Part shown: piece by piece, positions 1-6,497 of the stretch | Layout: each line of letters begins with the position of its first letter | Numbering within the stretch: the stretch's first letter is position 1 | Source of the DNA: an uncultured bacterium | Lineage (GTDB): Bacteria; Patescibacteriota; Minisyncoccia; Phycocordibacterales; UBA9973 | Direction: 5' to 3' | Length of the DNA stretch: 7,062 bases | Assembly (NCBI GenBank): GCA_903821415.1 | Contig: CAIJLF010000130.1 | Location: 1 to 7,062 of the forward strand | Translations under genes and position numbers: made by a program | Notes under the pieces: generated by a model | What the model saw: only the letters and a program-made list of their open reading frames with translations | The model's database searches: none | What the model was told of the DNA's origin: nothing

Positions 1-1
1 A

Positions 2-2068
2 GTTGCTGGTAGTGTAGCTAATGTTAAATACAATGGATCTCTAACTGTACCAACCAATGTAGGTTCATATGCTCCTATCACTGCCAACTTTACACCAACA
101 GATGGAACTAATTTTAATACTTTAACGGGTGCTACGTGTACAGGTAATTTCGATATTACGGCTGCGAATCAAACAGCTTACTTCACTGATTCATCTTCTG
201 CTGTGTATACAGGTTCCCCTATAGTAAGAGCAATCTCTTGTTCAGGAGGAGGAACTGCTACCCCTTCTTCAGCAAGTAATACTAATGTCGGAACTTATTC
301 AAAAACTGCTATATCTTGTTCTGCGAATGGTAACTATGCATTAACATCTGGATTAACTACAACTAATACATATAGTATTACTGGGTTAATACCAACTGTC
401 ACAACTACTTCTCCTGTTACCTCAATTGCTCAAACATCAGCAACTGGTGCAGGAAATATTTCTTCTAATGGAGGAAATACTGTAATAACTAGTGGTTTAG
501 CTTGGGGTACATCATTAAATCCAACATATGATTCACTAAGTGGCCCAATAACAGGTAATGTCGGACAAAGAACAGATGGGCCTTTGACTGGTGCTATCTC
601 AGGAAGCATGACAGGTCTTTCTTGTGGTACTTCCTTACATGTTCGTGCCTATGCAAGAAATAATGCTGGTACTGGTTATGGATCAGATGTAACATTTACA
701 ACTTCAGCTTGTGATACTTTACCTATTTTAGATACTCCAACTGTAACTTCAGTAACTACTACAACTGCAACTCTTGGCGCTACAGTAACTTCTCTTGGTA
801 TTCCAGTTGCTCTTACTGCTCGTGGAATTTGTTATAATACAACAGGATCGCCTACCTTAGATAATGGAGCTACTTGTGTAGCCGCAACATTAGCACAGAC
901 ACTTACTCCATATTCAAAAGGCGTAACAGGGTTAAGCCCAGGAACAAGATATTATTATTCAGGTTATGCGACAAATGCAACTGGCACTGGTTATTCAATA
1001 GATGGATCATTTCTGACTATTCCATCTACTCCAAATGGACTTTGGGTAGGGCCAAGCACTTGTGGAACTACTTATCTCAACACTTCATGGAATGCAACAT
1101 ATGGAGCGACTAGTTATCAACTATACAGAGAGGGAATATTACTATATGACGGACCTTTACTATCTTTCCAAGATTTAGGTTTAGCTTTATCTTCAACTCA
1201 TCCATATCAAGTTTTCGCAAGCAATGATAGTGGAACATCCTCTCCTTCGATAACAGTCTTCGGGACAGTTTCAGACTCATGTGTCTGTCCTGAGCCAACT
1301 ACTCAAGATATTTCTTTTAGTTGCCCACCAGTTTCTGGAATTGATGCTGTTTCTGGAGACGTAACAAGAAGACTAAATAAAATATATCCAGAATGTGCTT
1401 TCCCTATACCTGCAACAGTAGAAAATACTCAATGGGTTAGTGATAATAATTGTAAATATCCAATACTACCAGTGGTTACTACTCCTACTGATGCTTCAGT
1501 AAAAGCAACGAGTGCAACTCTTGGGGCTACTGTAGAATCTCTAGGTGAGCCTGCTTCTATAACAGCTCGTGGAGTTTGCTATAGTAGAGATCCTCTACCA
1601 AGTTTAAAAAACGGAGCTACTTGTGGTATTGAAGGAGGATTAAATATTGGAACATTTACTATGAATACTGGAGATAATTTAAGTCCTACGACATTTTATT
1701 ATTACCGCGGCTATGCTACAAATCCAAATGCTGGCACAGGATATTCTTCTCAAGGTACTTTCGACACATTAGAATTGCCACCAGGTGCCAATATCCTTAC
1801 CTTTACTGCTGATAAAACTAAAATCGAATTCCAACAAGCCGTTGTACTCTCATGGACATCAAGATATGCTGATAAAGGTTGCACTATAACTTCAGCCCAA
1901 GATGTAACAGCTCCTTTCACAAACCTATATGCTAACGGTTCAAAGAAGATTTTCCCTAAGAAGACTTCTATCTATAAACTTCAATGTTTTGGTGAGGGTG
2001 GAGATTCTTCTATTGTCCCATTAACAATTACAGTAGGGAATATAAAGCCGACGTATAATGAATTGTAA
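2..2068 (+). CDS. Large secreted Fn3/Ig-like repeat surface protein, 5'-truncated
   Basis: The reading frame is open from the first base, so this is the C-terminal 688 residues of a longer protein; an internal GTG at 203 is not a credible start. Modules in order: two MBG/YDG-like units (about nt 2-165 and 178-395, each with an NVG-S/T-Y turn and ending in an F/Y-x-IT strand), an Fn3-like unit (about 398-715, ending VRAYARNNAGTGYG), a related unit (734-1021), a second Fn3 type (1022-1270), a linker with five cysteines (1271-1480), a further copy of the 734-1021 unit (1481-1768), and a C-terminal Ig-like module (1778-2065) with an LSWTS...C...YKLQCFGEGG pattern. Such beta-sandwich arrays are typical of exported adhesin-like proteins. 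The Ig pattern resembles modules common in Parcubacteria proteins (from memory). No sorting motif or C-terminal membrane helix is visible; signal peptide or anchor must lie upstream. Function is unknown; adhesion or cell-surface display is inference. Confidence 0.85.
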   Translation, partial: VAGSVANVKYNGSLTVPTNVGSYAPITANFTPTDGTNFNTLTGATCTGNFDITAANQTAYFTDSSSAVYTGSPIVRAISCSGGGTATPSSASNTNVGTYSKTAISCSANGNYALTSGLTTTNTYSITGLIPTVTTTSPVTSIAQTSATGAGNISSNGGNTVITSGLAWGTSLNPTYDSLSGPITGNVGQRTDGPLTGAISGSMTGLSCGTSLHVRAYARNNAGTGYGSDVTFTTSACDTLPILDTPTVTSVTTTTATLGATVTSLGIPVALTARGICYNTTGSPTLDNGATCVAATLAQTLTPYSKGVTGLSPGTRYYYSGYATNATGTGYSIDGSFLTIPSTPNGLWVGPSTCGTTYLNTSWNATYGATSYQLYREGILLYDGPLLSFQDLGLALSSTHPYQVFASNDSGTSSPSITVFGTVSDSCVCPEPTTQDISFSCPPVSGIDAVSGDVTRRLNKIYPECAFPIPATVENTQWVSDNNCKYPILPVVTTPTDASVKATSATLGATVESLGEPASITARGVCYSRDPLPSLKNGATCGIEGGLNIGTFTMNTGDNLSPTTFYYYRGYATNPNAGTGYSSQGTFDTLELPPGANILTFTADKTKIEFQQAVVLSWTSRYADKGCTITSAQDVTAPFTNLYANGSKKIFPKKTSIYKLQCFGEGGDSSIVPLTITVGNIKPTYNEL
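734..1021 (+). repeat. Fn3-like protein repeat, copy A
   Basis: This unit begins TPTVTSV and shares with copy B (1481-1768) the ordered blocks ATLGATV-SLG, TARG-CY, NGATC, LSP-T-YYY-GYATN and GTGYS. The copies are clearly homologous at protein level but diverged at DNA level, so this is an old duplication and not a recent tandem repeat. Two cysteines occupy matching positions in both copies. Confidence 0.85.
1481..1768 (+). repeat. Fn3-like protein repeat, copy B
   Basis: This is the partner of copy A (734-1021). It keeps the ATLGATVESLG, TARGVCY, KNGATC and YYYRGYATN blocks, with small insertions before LSPTTF and within the NPNAGTGYS turn. The two copies are separated by an unrelated Fn3 module and a Cys-rich linker, so they are not adjacent. 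Confidence 0.85.
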
Positions 2069-2084
2069 TATATAGAGAATACGA

Positions 2085-2120
2085 TAAATCACCCTGCGAC
2101 CTCGGTCGCAGGGTGATTTA
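2085..2120 (+). terminator. Intrinsic terminator after the surface-protein gene
   Basis: A perfect 16-bp inverted repeat (arms 2085-2100 and 2105-2120) closes a four-base loop, CTCG, that fits the stable YNMG tetraloop pattern. It lies 16 nt after the TAA stop at 2066-2068. The stem has a GC-rich top and an A/T base; the 3' side reads ATTTATT and then TTCC, so the U-tract is imperfect but usable. It insulates the downstream tuf promoter from the upstream gene. Confidence 0.85.
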
Positions 2121-2142
2121 TTCCTTATCTGTGACGTTAAAT

Positions 2143-2170
2143 TTGACAATTTGTTTATATTTGATACTAT
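2143..2170 (+). promoter_or_regulatory. Predicted housekeeping sigma-factor promoter for the tuf operon
   Basis: A perfect -35 box TTGACA (2143-2148) is followed by a 16-nt spacer and TACTAT (2165-2170), a 4/6 match to the -10 consensus, preceded by TG at 2162-2163 in the extended -10 position. Transcription would start near 2177, giving a leader of about 125 nt before tuf. It is the only good promoter I find between the upstream terminator and tuf, and it could serve the whole operon to rplB. Confidence 0.7.
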
Positions 2171-2303
2171 GAGAGTCATCGCATTTAGTCTCCCATTGGG
2201 AGATCCTCCATAGGGGGACGGTATTTATTAATAATTTTATGTTGGTCTATTGAATAGATAAGGTATATCCATATTTGTTACATATATCAACCAATAAAAA
2301 CAT
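2171..2303 (+). promoter_or_regulatory. Structured 5' leader of the tuf/S10 operon
   Basis: The non-coding leader holds a 15-base inverted repeat at 2189-2203 (TCTCCCA, one base, TGGGAGA). A second small hairpin is possible at 2205-2217 (CCTCC, ATA loop, GGGGG). The segment 2188-2194 (GTCTCCC) can instead pair with 2213-2219 (GGGGGAC, one G-U pair), so the folds partly compete. A weak 5-bp hairpin lies at 2246-2258. The last 40 nt before tuf are A/T-rich with no Shine-Dalgarno motif. The competing pairings would suit an attenuator, an r-protein binding site or a DNA operator, but which, if any, is inference. It matches no riboswitch I recognise. Confidence 0.5.
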
Positions 2304-3503
2304 ATGGCAGAAGAATTTAAAAGAGATAAGCCTCACGTAAACGTAGGTACTATTGGTCACGTTGACCACGGGAAAACTACATTAACTGCGGCTATTTTGC
2401 AGGTTTTAGCAAGACAAGGTGGTGAATACGGTGCAAAAATTAAAGGTGTTGATCAAATTGACTCAGCTCCTGAAGAAAAGGCACGTGGTATCACTATCGC
2501 ATTGTCACATAATGAATACTGGACACCTACACGTCACTATGCTCACATAGACGCCCCAGGTCACGCCGACTATATCAAGAACATGATTACAGGTGCCGCT
2601 CAAATGGACGGTGCAGTTATCGTTGTTGCTGCTACAGACGGAGTTATGCCTCAGACACGTGAACACATACTTCTAGCAAAACAGGTTAACGTTCCTAAAA
2701 TAGTTGTATTCTTAAACAAATGCGACATGGTAGATGATCCTGATATGCTTGAACTAGTTGAAGAAGAAGTTCGTGAACTTCTTACAAAACAAGGATTTGA
2801 TGGCGCAAATGCTCCAGTTATCCGTGGTTCAGCTTTGAAAGCTCTTGAATCAGCAGATAATAATGATCCTTGGTCAAAAAAGATTTTGGATTTAGTTACA
2901 GCTCTTGATACATACATCCCAGTTCCAGAACGTGATATTACAAAGCCTTTCCTTATGCCTATTGAAGACATCTTTTCAATCGAAGGACGTGGAACAGTTG
3001 TTACAGGTAAGATCGAACGTGGAGTAATCAAAGTTGGTGAAGATGTTGAAATTGTTGGTATCAAAGATACAGCAAAGACAACAGTTACTGGTATCGAAAT
3101 GTTCAACAAGAACTTGAAAGAAGGTATGGCTGGAGACAATGCTGGAATACTAATCCGTGGTATCAAGAAAGAAGATGTTACTCGTGGACAAGTTCTAGTT
3201 AAGCCAGGTACAGTTACTCCTCACTCAGAATTTGAATGTGAAATATACGTATTAAAGAAGGAAGAAGGAGGTCGTCACACACCATTCTTTACAGGTTACA
3301 AGCCTCAATTCTATATCCGTACTACAGACGTTACAGGTGAGTCAACATTACCAGCCGGAGTAGAAATGGTTATGCCAGGTGATACAGTTAAACTTACAGT
3401 TAAACTAGTAACTCCAGTTGCTCTTGAAGAAGCTATGCACTTTGCTATCCGTGAAGGAGGTAAAACAGTTGGTGCTGGTGTCGTAACAAAAATCATTAAA
3501 TAA
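2304..3503 (+). CDS. tuf: Translation elongation factor Tu
   Basis: EF-Tu is the GTPase that carries aminoacyl-tRNA to the ribosomal A site in the cytoplasm. The 399-residue length is normal for bacterial EF-Tu. G motifs are intact: GHVDHGKT (18-25), RGIT with the switch I Thr64, DAPGHADY with catalytic His87 (83-90), NKCD (138-141) and SALK (176-179). Domains 2 and 3 follow, including GRGTVVTG and the [15 protein letters not shown] segment, ending [10 protein letters not shown]. The DAPG variant replaces the DCPG of E. coli, a substitution also seen in other bacteria. The ATG start matches the family N-terminus ([17 protein letters not shown]). It leads the operon, as tuf often precedes rpsJ, but fusA, rpsG and rpsL are not upstream. 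No ribosome-binding motif precedes the start. Confidence 0.99.
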   Translation: MAEEFKRDKPHVNVGTIGHVDHGKTTLTAAILQVLARQGGEYGAKIKGVDQIDSAPEEKARGITIALSHNEYWTPTRHYAHIDAPGHADYIKNMITGAAQMDGAVIVVAATDGVMPQTREHILLAKQVNVPKIVVFLNKCDMVDDPDMLELVEEEVRELLTKQGFDGANAPVIRGSALKALESADNNDPWSKKILDLVTALDTYIPVPERDITKPFLMPIEDIFSIEGRGTVVTGKIERGVIKVGEDVEIVGIKDTAKTTVTGIEMFNKNLKEGMAGDNAGILIRGIKKEDVTRGQVLVKPGTVTPHSEFECEIYVLKKEEGGRHTPFFTGYKPQFYIRTTDVTGESTLPAGVEMVMPGDTVKLTVKLVTPVALEEAMHFAIREGGKTVGAGVVTKIIK

Positions 3504-3524
3504 ATAGTTGTTAGTCTATAGTGA

Positions 3525-3556
3525 CTGAGTTCTAGTGGTAAAATACTAGAACTCGG
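3525..3556 (+). other. Long hairpin between tuf and rpsJ
   Basis: Arms 3527-3536 and 3545-3554 form a perfect 10-bp stem with an 8-nt loop (GGTAAAAT); a G-U and a C-G pair extend it to 3525-3556. It is followed by GGAAGCTGTAGC and not by a T-run, so it is not a standard intrinsic terminator. Possible roles are RNA processing, 3'-end protection of the tuf message, or partial attenuation to set EF-Tu above r-protein levels. These roles are inference. Confidence 0.7.
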
Positions 3557-3582
3557 AAGCTGTAGCTATGACTTAATCCCTT

Positions 3583-3951
3583 ATGACAACAAAGATTCAT
3601 CCACCAGTAGGTGGAATAAAAGTAAAAAAGGGGAAAGATGATGCGGTTGTACAACTTCGTATAAGAGTAAGAGCTTATGAAAATAAAATTCTTGACGCTT
3701 CCGTCAAGCAAATTATCGATACAGCTTTACGCTATGATGCAAAGATTGTCGGACCAATTCCACTTCCTACTGAAATCAAAAAATACACTGTAAACAGAGC
3801 ATCATTTGTGTTCAAAAATGCACGTGAACAGTTTGAAATCAGAATCCACAAACGCGTTATTGACATTTTAAACCCAAACCCTAAAACTATTGAAGCACTC
3901 ACAAGTTTGTCACTACCATCCGGTGTTGATATAGATGTGAAAATGATGTAA
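3583..3951 (+). CDS. rpsJ: Small ribosomal subunit protein uS10, with N-terminal extension
   Basis: S10 sits in the 30S head and also acts with NusB in antitermination in studied bacteria. The core starts near residue 23 (VQLRIRVRAYENKILD), with the family motif GPIPLPT at 57-63, then KKYTVNRASF, AREQFEIRIHKRVIDI (80-95), and the C-terminal LPSGVDIDVKM strand. The product is 122 residues, against about 102-105 for typical S10. The surplus is an N-terminal stretch of about 22 residues, rich in Lys and Gly (MTTKIHPPVGGIKVKKGKDD). No internal ATG, GTG or TTG near the core could serve as a later start, so the extension is probably real. It lies 79 nt after tuf and 12 nt before rplC. No Shine-Dalgarno motif is present. 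Confidence 0.96.
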   Translation: MTTKIHPPVGGIKVKKGKDDAVVQLRIRVRAYENKILDASVKQIIDTALRYDAKIVGPIPLPTEIKKYTVNRASFVFKNAREQFEIRIHKRVIDILNPNPKTIEALTSLSLPSGVDIDVKMM

Positions 3952-3963
3952 TAGATATTATTT

Positions 3964-4563
3964 ATGAAATTTATCCTTGGTAAAAAACAGCATATGATGC
4001 AGTGCTTTGAAGCTGATGGCAAAGTGGTACCAACTACAGTTATTTCTGCAGGACCACTCGTAGTCACTCAAATAAAAAGCCCTGACACAGACGGCTATGT
4101 AGCCGTGCAAGTAGCTTACGATGAGCAAAAGGAGAGCCGTGCTACAAAAGCTCATCTTGGTCACGTAAAAGAAGGTGCTTATAAGCATCTTCATGAATTT
4201 AAAGATATAGAAGAAATGATTGTCGGTGATAAAATAACAGTTTCTGCGTTTGCAAAAGGAGACATTATTACAGTTACAGGCATATCAAAAGGAAAAGGCT
4301 TTCAAGGCGTTGTGAAGCGTCATGGATTCCATGGAGGACCAAGAAGTCACGGACAGAAGCACTCAGAACGTGAACCTGGATCTATCGGTGGAGGTCTTCG
4401 TAATAAAGTTCCAAAGGGAATGCGCATGGGCGGCCGTATGGGCAGCGATCGTATTACTGTTAGGAATTTAGAGATTGTTGGTGTTGATGTCGAAAATAAC
4501 CAATTACTTATTAAGGGTGCGATTCCAGGAAGACGCGGAACGCTCGTAGAAATAATCGGATAA
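3964..4563 (+). CDS. rplC: Large ribosomal subunit protein uL3
   Basis: L3 is an early 50S assembly protein whose central loop reaches toward the peptidyl transferase centre. The 199-residue product begins MKFILGKKQHM-Q-F-ADG, matching the family's GKK-GMT-IF-DG start, so the ATG is well placed. The L3 signature region covers SKGKGFQGVVKRHGF (108-122), then GGPRSHGQKHSEREPGSIG (124-142), and MRMGGRMGSDRITVRNL (153-169) forms the loop-exit segment. The E. coli glutamine methylated by PrmB (Gln150, in GQNQTPG) has no counterpart here: the segment reads GGGLRNKVPKG and is one residue shorter, as in several other bacteria. The length is slightly below the usual 205-210. It follows rpsJ by 12 nt and precedes rplD by 1 nt. 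Confidence 0.98.
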   Translation: MKFILGKKQHMMQCFEADGKVVPTTVISAGPLVVTQIKSPDTDGYVAVQVAYDEQKESRATKAHLGHVKEGAYKHLHEFKDIEEMIVGDKITVSAFAKGDIITVTGISKGKGFQGVVKRHGFHGGPRSHGQKHSEREPGSIGGGLRNKVPKGMRMGGRMGSDRITVRNLEIVGVDVENNQLLIKGAIPGRRGTLVEIIG

Positions 4564-4564
4564 T

Positions 4565-5233
4565 ATGGAAACACAAATATACAACCAAAAAGGTAAGTCA
4601 GTTGGTAAACTCGATCTTCCAGAATCAATCTTCGGTGTGCCTTGGAATGGTGACTTAGTTCACCAAGTAGTGACTGCTATGCAAGCAAATGCTCGTACAC
4701 CAGTTGCTCACACAAAGGACCGATCAGATGTTCGCGGAGGAGGTAGAAAACCTTGGAAACAAAAGGGTACAGGACGTGCTCGTCATGGATCTTCACGTTC
4801 CCCAATCTGGGTAGGAGGTGGAGTAACACACGGACCACGCAACGAAAAGAGTTACGAACAGAAAATCAACAAGAAGATGAAAGCCAAAGCTCTCTACACA
4901 GTTTTGTCTGAAAAATTCAGAAAAGGTCAAATAATTTTCCTTGAAGAATTGAATCTTAAAAACATTAAAACCAAAGATGCAGTTTCTGTTATCTCTGATT
5001 TGAGTGCTTTGAAAGGATTTGAAAAGATGGTAGGTGGAAAGAATCCAAATATCTACATTTCAGTTCCAGCAAAAGGAGATACAATCAAGAAAAGTTTTGC
5101 AAATATAAAAACAGTCGAAGTCGATGAAGTTCGCAATATGAATCCTGTGGATTTGCTTGCTTTCCGATATCTTATAATCTCACAACCTACAGAGAGTATC
5201 GCTTTCCTAGGCGGTAAGATAGAAAAGAAATAA
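4565..5233 (+). CDS. rplD: Large ribosomal subunit protein uL4
   Basis: L4 binds 23S rRNA domain I and lines the exit tunnel with a long loop; in E. coli it also autoregulates the S10 operon. The loop is well conserved here from TPVAHTKDRSDVRGGGRKPW through KQKGTGRARHGSSRSPIWVGGG (about residues 45-86), followed by HGPR and the KMKAKAL helix. The C-terminal half has the expected Rossmann-like alternation, with FLEELNLKNIKTKDA, NIYISV and VDLLAFRYLIIS. The length of 222 residues is a little above the usual 201-210. The start ATG lies one base after the rplC stop, a geometry that suits reinitiation or translational coupling. Whether L4 regulates this operon cannot be told; the tuf leader would be the place to look. 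Confidence 0.98.
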   Translation: METQIYNQKGKSVGKLDLPESIFGVPWNGDLVHQVVTAMQANARTPVAHTKDRSDVRGGGRKPWKQKGTGRARHGSSRSPIWVGGGVTHGPRNEKSYEQKINKKMKAKALYTVLSEKFRKGQIIFLEELNLKNIKTKDAVSVISDLSALKGFEKMVGGKNPNIYISVPAKGDTIKKSFANIKTVEVDEVRNMNPVDLLAFRYLIISQPTESIAFLGGKIEKK

Positions 5234-5238
5234 TATTT

Positions 5239-5574
5239 ATGGCTACAACAAAAATAAAAAAGAATAAAGAAGTTGCAGTAGTAGATGATTCGAAAAAAGC
5301 AAAGACACATCCATTGATCATCGGACCTCGTATTACTGAGAAAGCAGCGTTAGGTGCAGAAAAAGGTGTTTATACTTTCAATGTTGCCGACAATGCAAAC
5401 AAGAGTGAGATAAAGAAAGCAATCAAATTGATCTACGGATTAATGCCAGAGAGAGTTGCTATAGTTCAAATAAAAGAGAAGACTGTTGTTCGTCGTGGAA
5501 AGAAAGGAACAAAGAAAGGAGGAAAAAAAGCGGTCGTATATATGAAAAAGGGAGATAAGATAGCATTCGTATAG
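5239..5574 (+). CDS. rplW: Large ribosomal subunit protein uL23
   Basis: L23 sits at the tunnel exit and is the docking site for trigger factor and SRP in bacteria. The core runs from about residue 23 (HPLIIGPRITEKA) through GVYTFNVADNANKSEIKKAIKLIYG, the basic VVRRGKKGTKKGGKKAVVYMKKGDKI segment and the C-terminal AFV. The TEK motif at 33-35 matches the family's [ST]EK signature. The 111 residues exceed the common 95-100 because of a charged N-terminal extension of about 20 residues (MATTKIKKNKEVAVVDDSKK). It starts 5 nt after rplD and ends one base before rplB. The order rplD-rplW-rplB is the classic S10 operon order. Confidence 0.97.
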   Translation: MATTKIKKNKEVAVVDDSKKAKTHPLIIGPRITEKAALGAEKGVYTFNVADNANKSEIKKAIKLIYGLMPERVAIVQIKEKTVVRRGKKGTKKGGKKAVVYMKKGDKIAFV

Positions 5575-5575
5575 T

Positions 5576-6421
5576 ATGAAAACATATAAACCTACAACAC
5601 CATCAAAGCGTCACCAGACTACAGTTACATATCGTAACGTCTTGACCAAAGTTGAGCCTTTAAAAGCTTTAACTCATGGTTTCAAGAGATCTGTCGGACG
5701 TAACAATCAAGGACGTATCACTGTTCGCCATAAAGGTGGAGGACACAAGCGTCTATACCGTGAAGTTGACTTCATGTATAACAAGCACGATATCCCTGCA
5801 AAGATAACTTCTATCGAATATGATCCAAACCGTAACGCTTTCATCGGGCTCGCAGTATATGCTGACGGTGAGAAGAGATACGTAGTGGTTCCTAAGTCAA
5901 TAAAAGTTGGAGACAAGTTCATCGTATCTGAAAAGGCACCGATGACTCCAGGGAATCGTCTACCGCTTAAAGTCATTCCAGTTGGTACTTTCGTTTACTG
6001 CGTAGAGATCAAACCAGGAAACGGAGGAAAGCTAGCTCGTAGTGCAGGAACTTTCGGACAAGTAGTAGCTAATGACTTGGGTTATACCAACATCAAAATG
6101 CCTTCTACAGAAATCCGTAAAGTTTCAGAGAATGCATGGGCAAGTATCGGTGAAGTTTCAAACTCTGAATATCATTTACAGAACATAGGTAAGGCAGGCC
6201 GTTCTCGTTGGCTTGGAATCCGTCCTACAGTTCGTGGTACAGCCATGAACCCAGTAGACCATCCACACGGTGGAGGTGAAGGACGTCAGGGAAGAGGACT
6301 ACGTCGTGCTAAGACTATGTGGGGTAAGCCATCAGGTAAGGGCCAGAAGACTCGTACACCAAAGAAATACTCAAACATGTGGATTGTATCCAGACGTAAA
6401 GTTGGTAAAGCTAAAAGTTAA
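5576..6421 (+). CDS. rplB: Large ribosomal subunit protein uL2
   Basis: L2 is a primary 23S rRNA-binding protein needed for subunit association and peptidyl transferase activity. The 281-residue product starts MKTYKPTTPSKRHQT, as in the family, followed by GRNNQGRITVRHKGGGHKRLYR (residues 42-63), the OB/SH3 core (AKITSIEYDPNRNAFIGL and later GNRLPLK), and the signature region GIRPTVRGTAMNPVDHPHGGGEGR. His229 within NPVDHPHGGGEG is the residue implicated in activity in E. coli L2 and has the same number here. The C-terminus (KTRTPKKYSNMWIVSRRK) is basic and slightly longer than in E. coli (273 aa). The start lies one base after the rplW stop. A terminator follows, so rpsS does not follow as it usually would. 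Confidence 0.99.
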   Translation: MKTYKPTTPSKRHQTTVTYRNVLTKVEPLKALTHGFKRSVGRNNQGRITVRHKGGGHKRLYREVDFMYNKHDIPAKITSIEYDPNRNAFIGLAVYADGEKRYVVVPKSIKVGDKFIVSEKAPMTPGNRLPLKVIPVGTFVYCVEIKPGNGGKLARSAGTFGQVVANDLGYTNIKMPSTEIRKVSENAWASIGEVSNSEYHLQNIGKAGRSRWLGIRPTVRGTAMNPVDHPHGGGEGRQGRGLRRAKTMWGKPSGKGQKTRTPKKYSNMWIVSRRKVGKAKS

Positions 6422-6451
6422 AATATTTAAATCAAATTTAAATTCTCTATC

Positions 6452-6481
6452 ACAAAAAATACCCGAAAGGGTATTTTTTGT
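6452..6481 (+). terminator. Intrinsic terminator ending the tuf-rplB operon
   Basis: A 13-bp perfect stem (6452-6464 with 6469-6481) closes a GAAA (GNRA) tetraloop; the 3' arm carries a run of six T residues (6474-6479). The A-run on the 5' side makes it potentially bidirectional. It begins 30 nt after the rplB stop, so the operon appears to end here. Confidence 0.9.
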
Positions 6482-6483
6482 TG

Positions 6484-6494
6484 TACAATATAAG
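6484..6494 (+). promoter_or_regulatory. Possible -10-only promoter for the peptidase gene
   Basis: TACAAT (6484-6489, 5/6 match to TATAAT) and the overlapping TATAAG (6489-6494) lie between the terminator and the ATG at 6498. No -35 box is visible, since that position falls inside the terminator stem. Initiation from TACAAT would begin near 6496, giving an almost leaderless transcript. A/T-rich sequence makes chance matches likely. Confidence 0.3.
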
Positions 6495-6497
6495 AGT

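Noticed and set aside
203..205. GTG at 203 as the start of the surface-protein gene.
   Set aside because: The same frame is open to base 2 and the upstream residues form a module homologous to the next one, so the gene simply enters from outside the window.
874..1298. Short open frames on both strands within the surface-protein gene (+ 874-1113, - 1110-1298).
   Set aside because: They lie wholly in the coding sequence of the repeat protein, lack start signals and show no family features.
2169..2213. A 14-codon open frame (MRVIAFSLPLGDPP, then TAG) in the tuf leader, ending in Pro-Pro-stop like a stalling leader peptide.
   Set aside because: Its ATG overlaps the predicted -10 box (2165-2170), so the codon would not be transcribed from that promoter, and there is no ribosome-binding motif. 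It would matter only if an upstream promoter were shown.
2651..3166. A 171-codon open frame on the minus strand inside tuf.
   Set aside because: It is antisense to a certain EF-Tu gene, is Ser/Ile/Thr-rich with no recognisable family motif, and is explained by codon bias of the sense strand.
3525..3556. The tuf-rpsJ hairpin as an intrinsic terminator separating two operons.
   Set aside because: No T-run follows the stem and no convincing promoter lies between it and rpsJ, so it is better kept as a structural element inside one operon.
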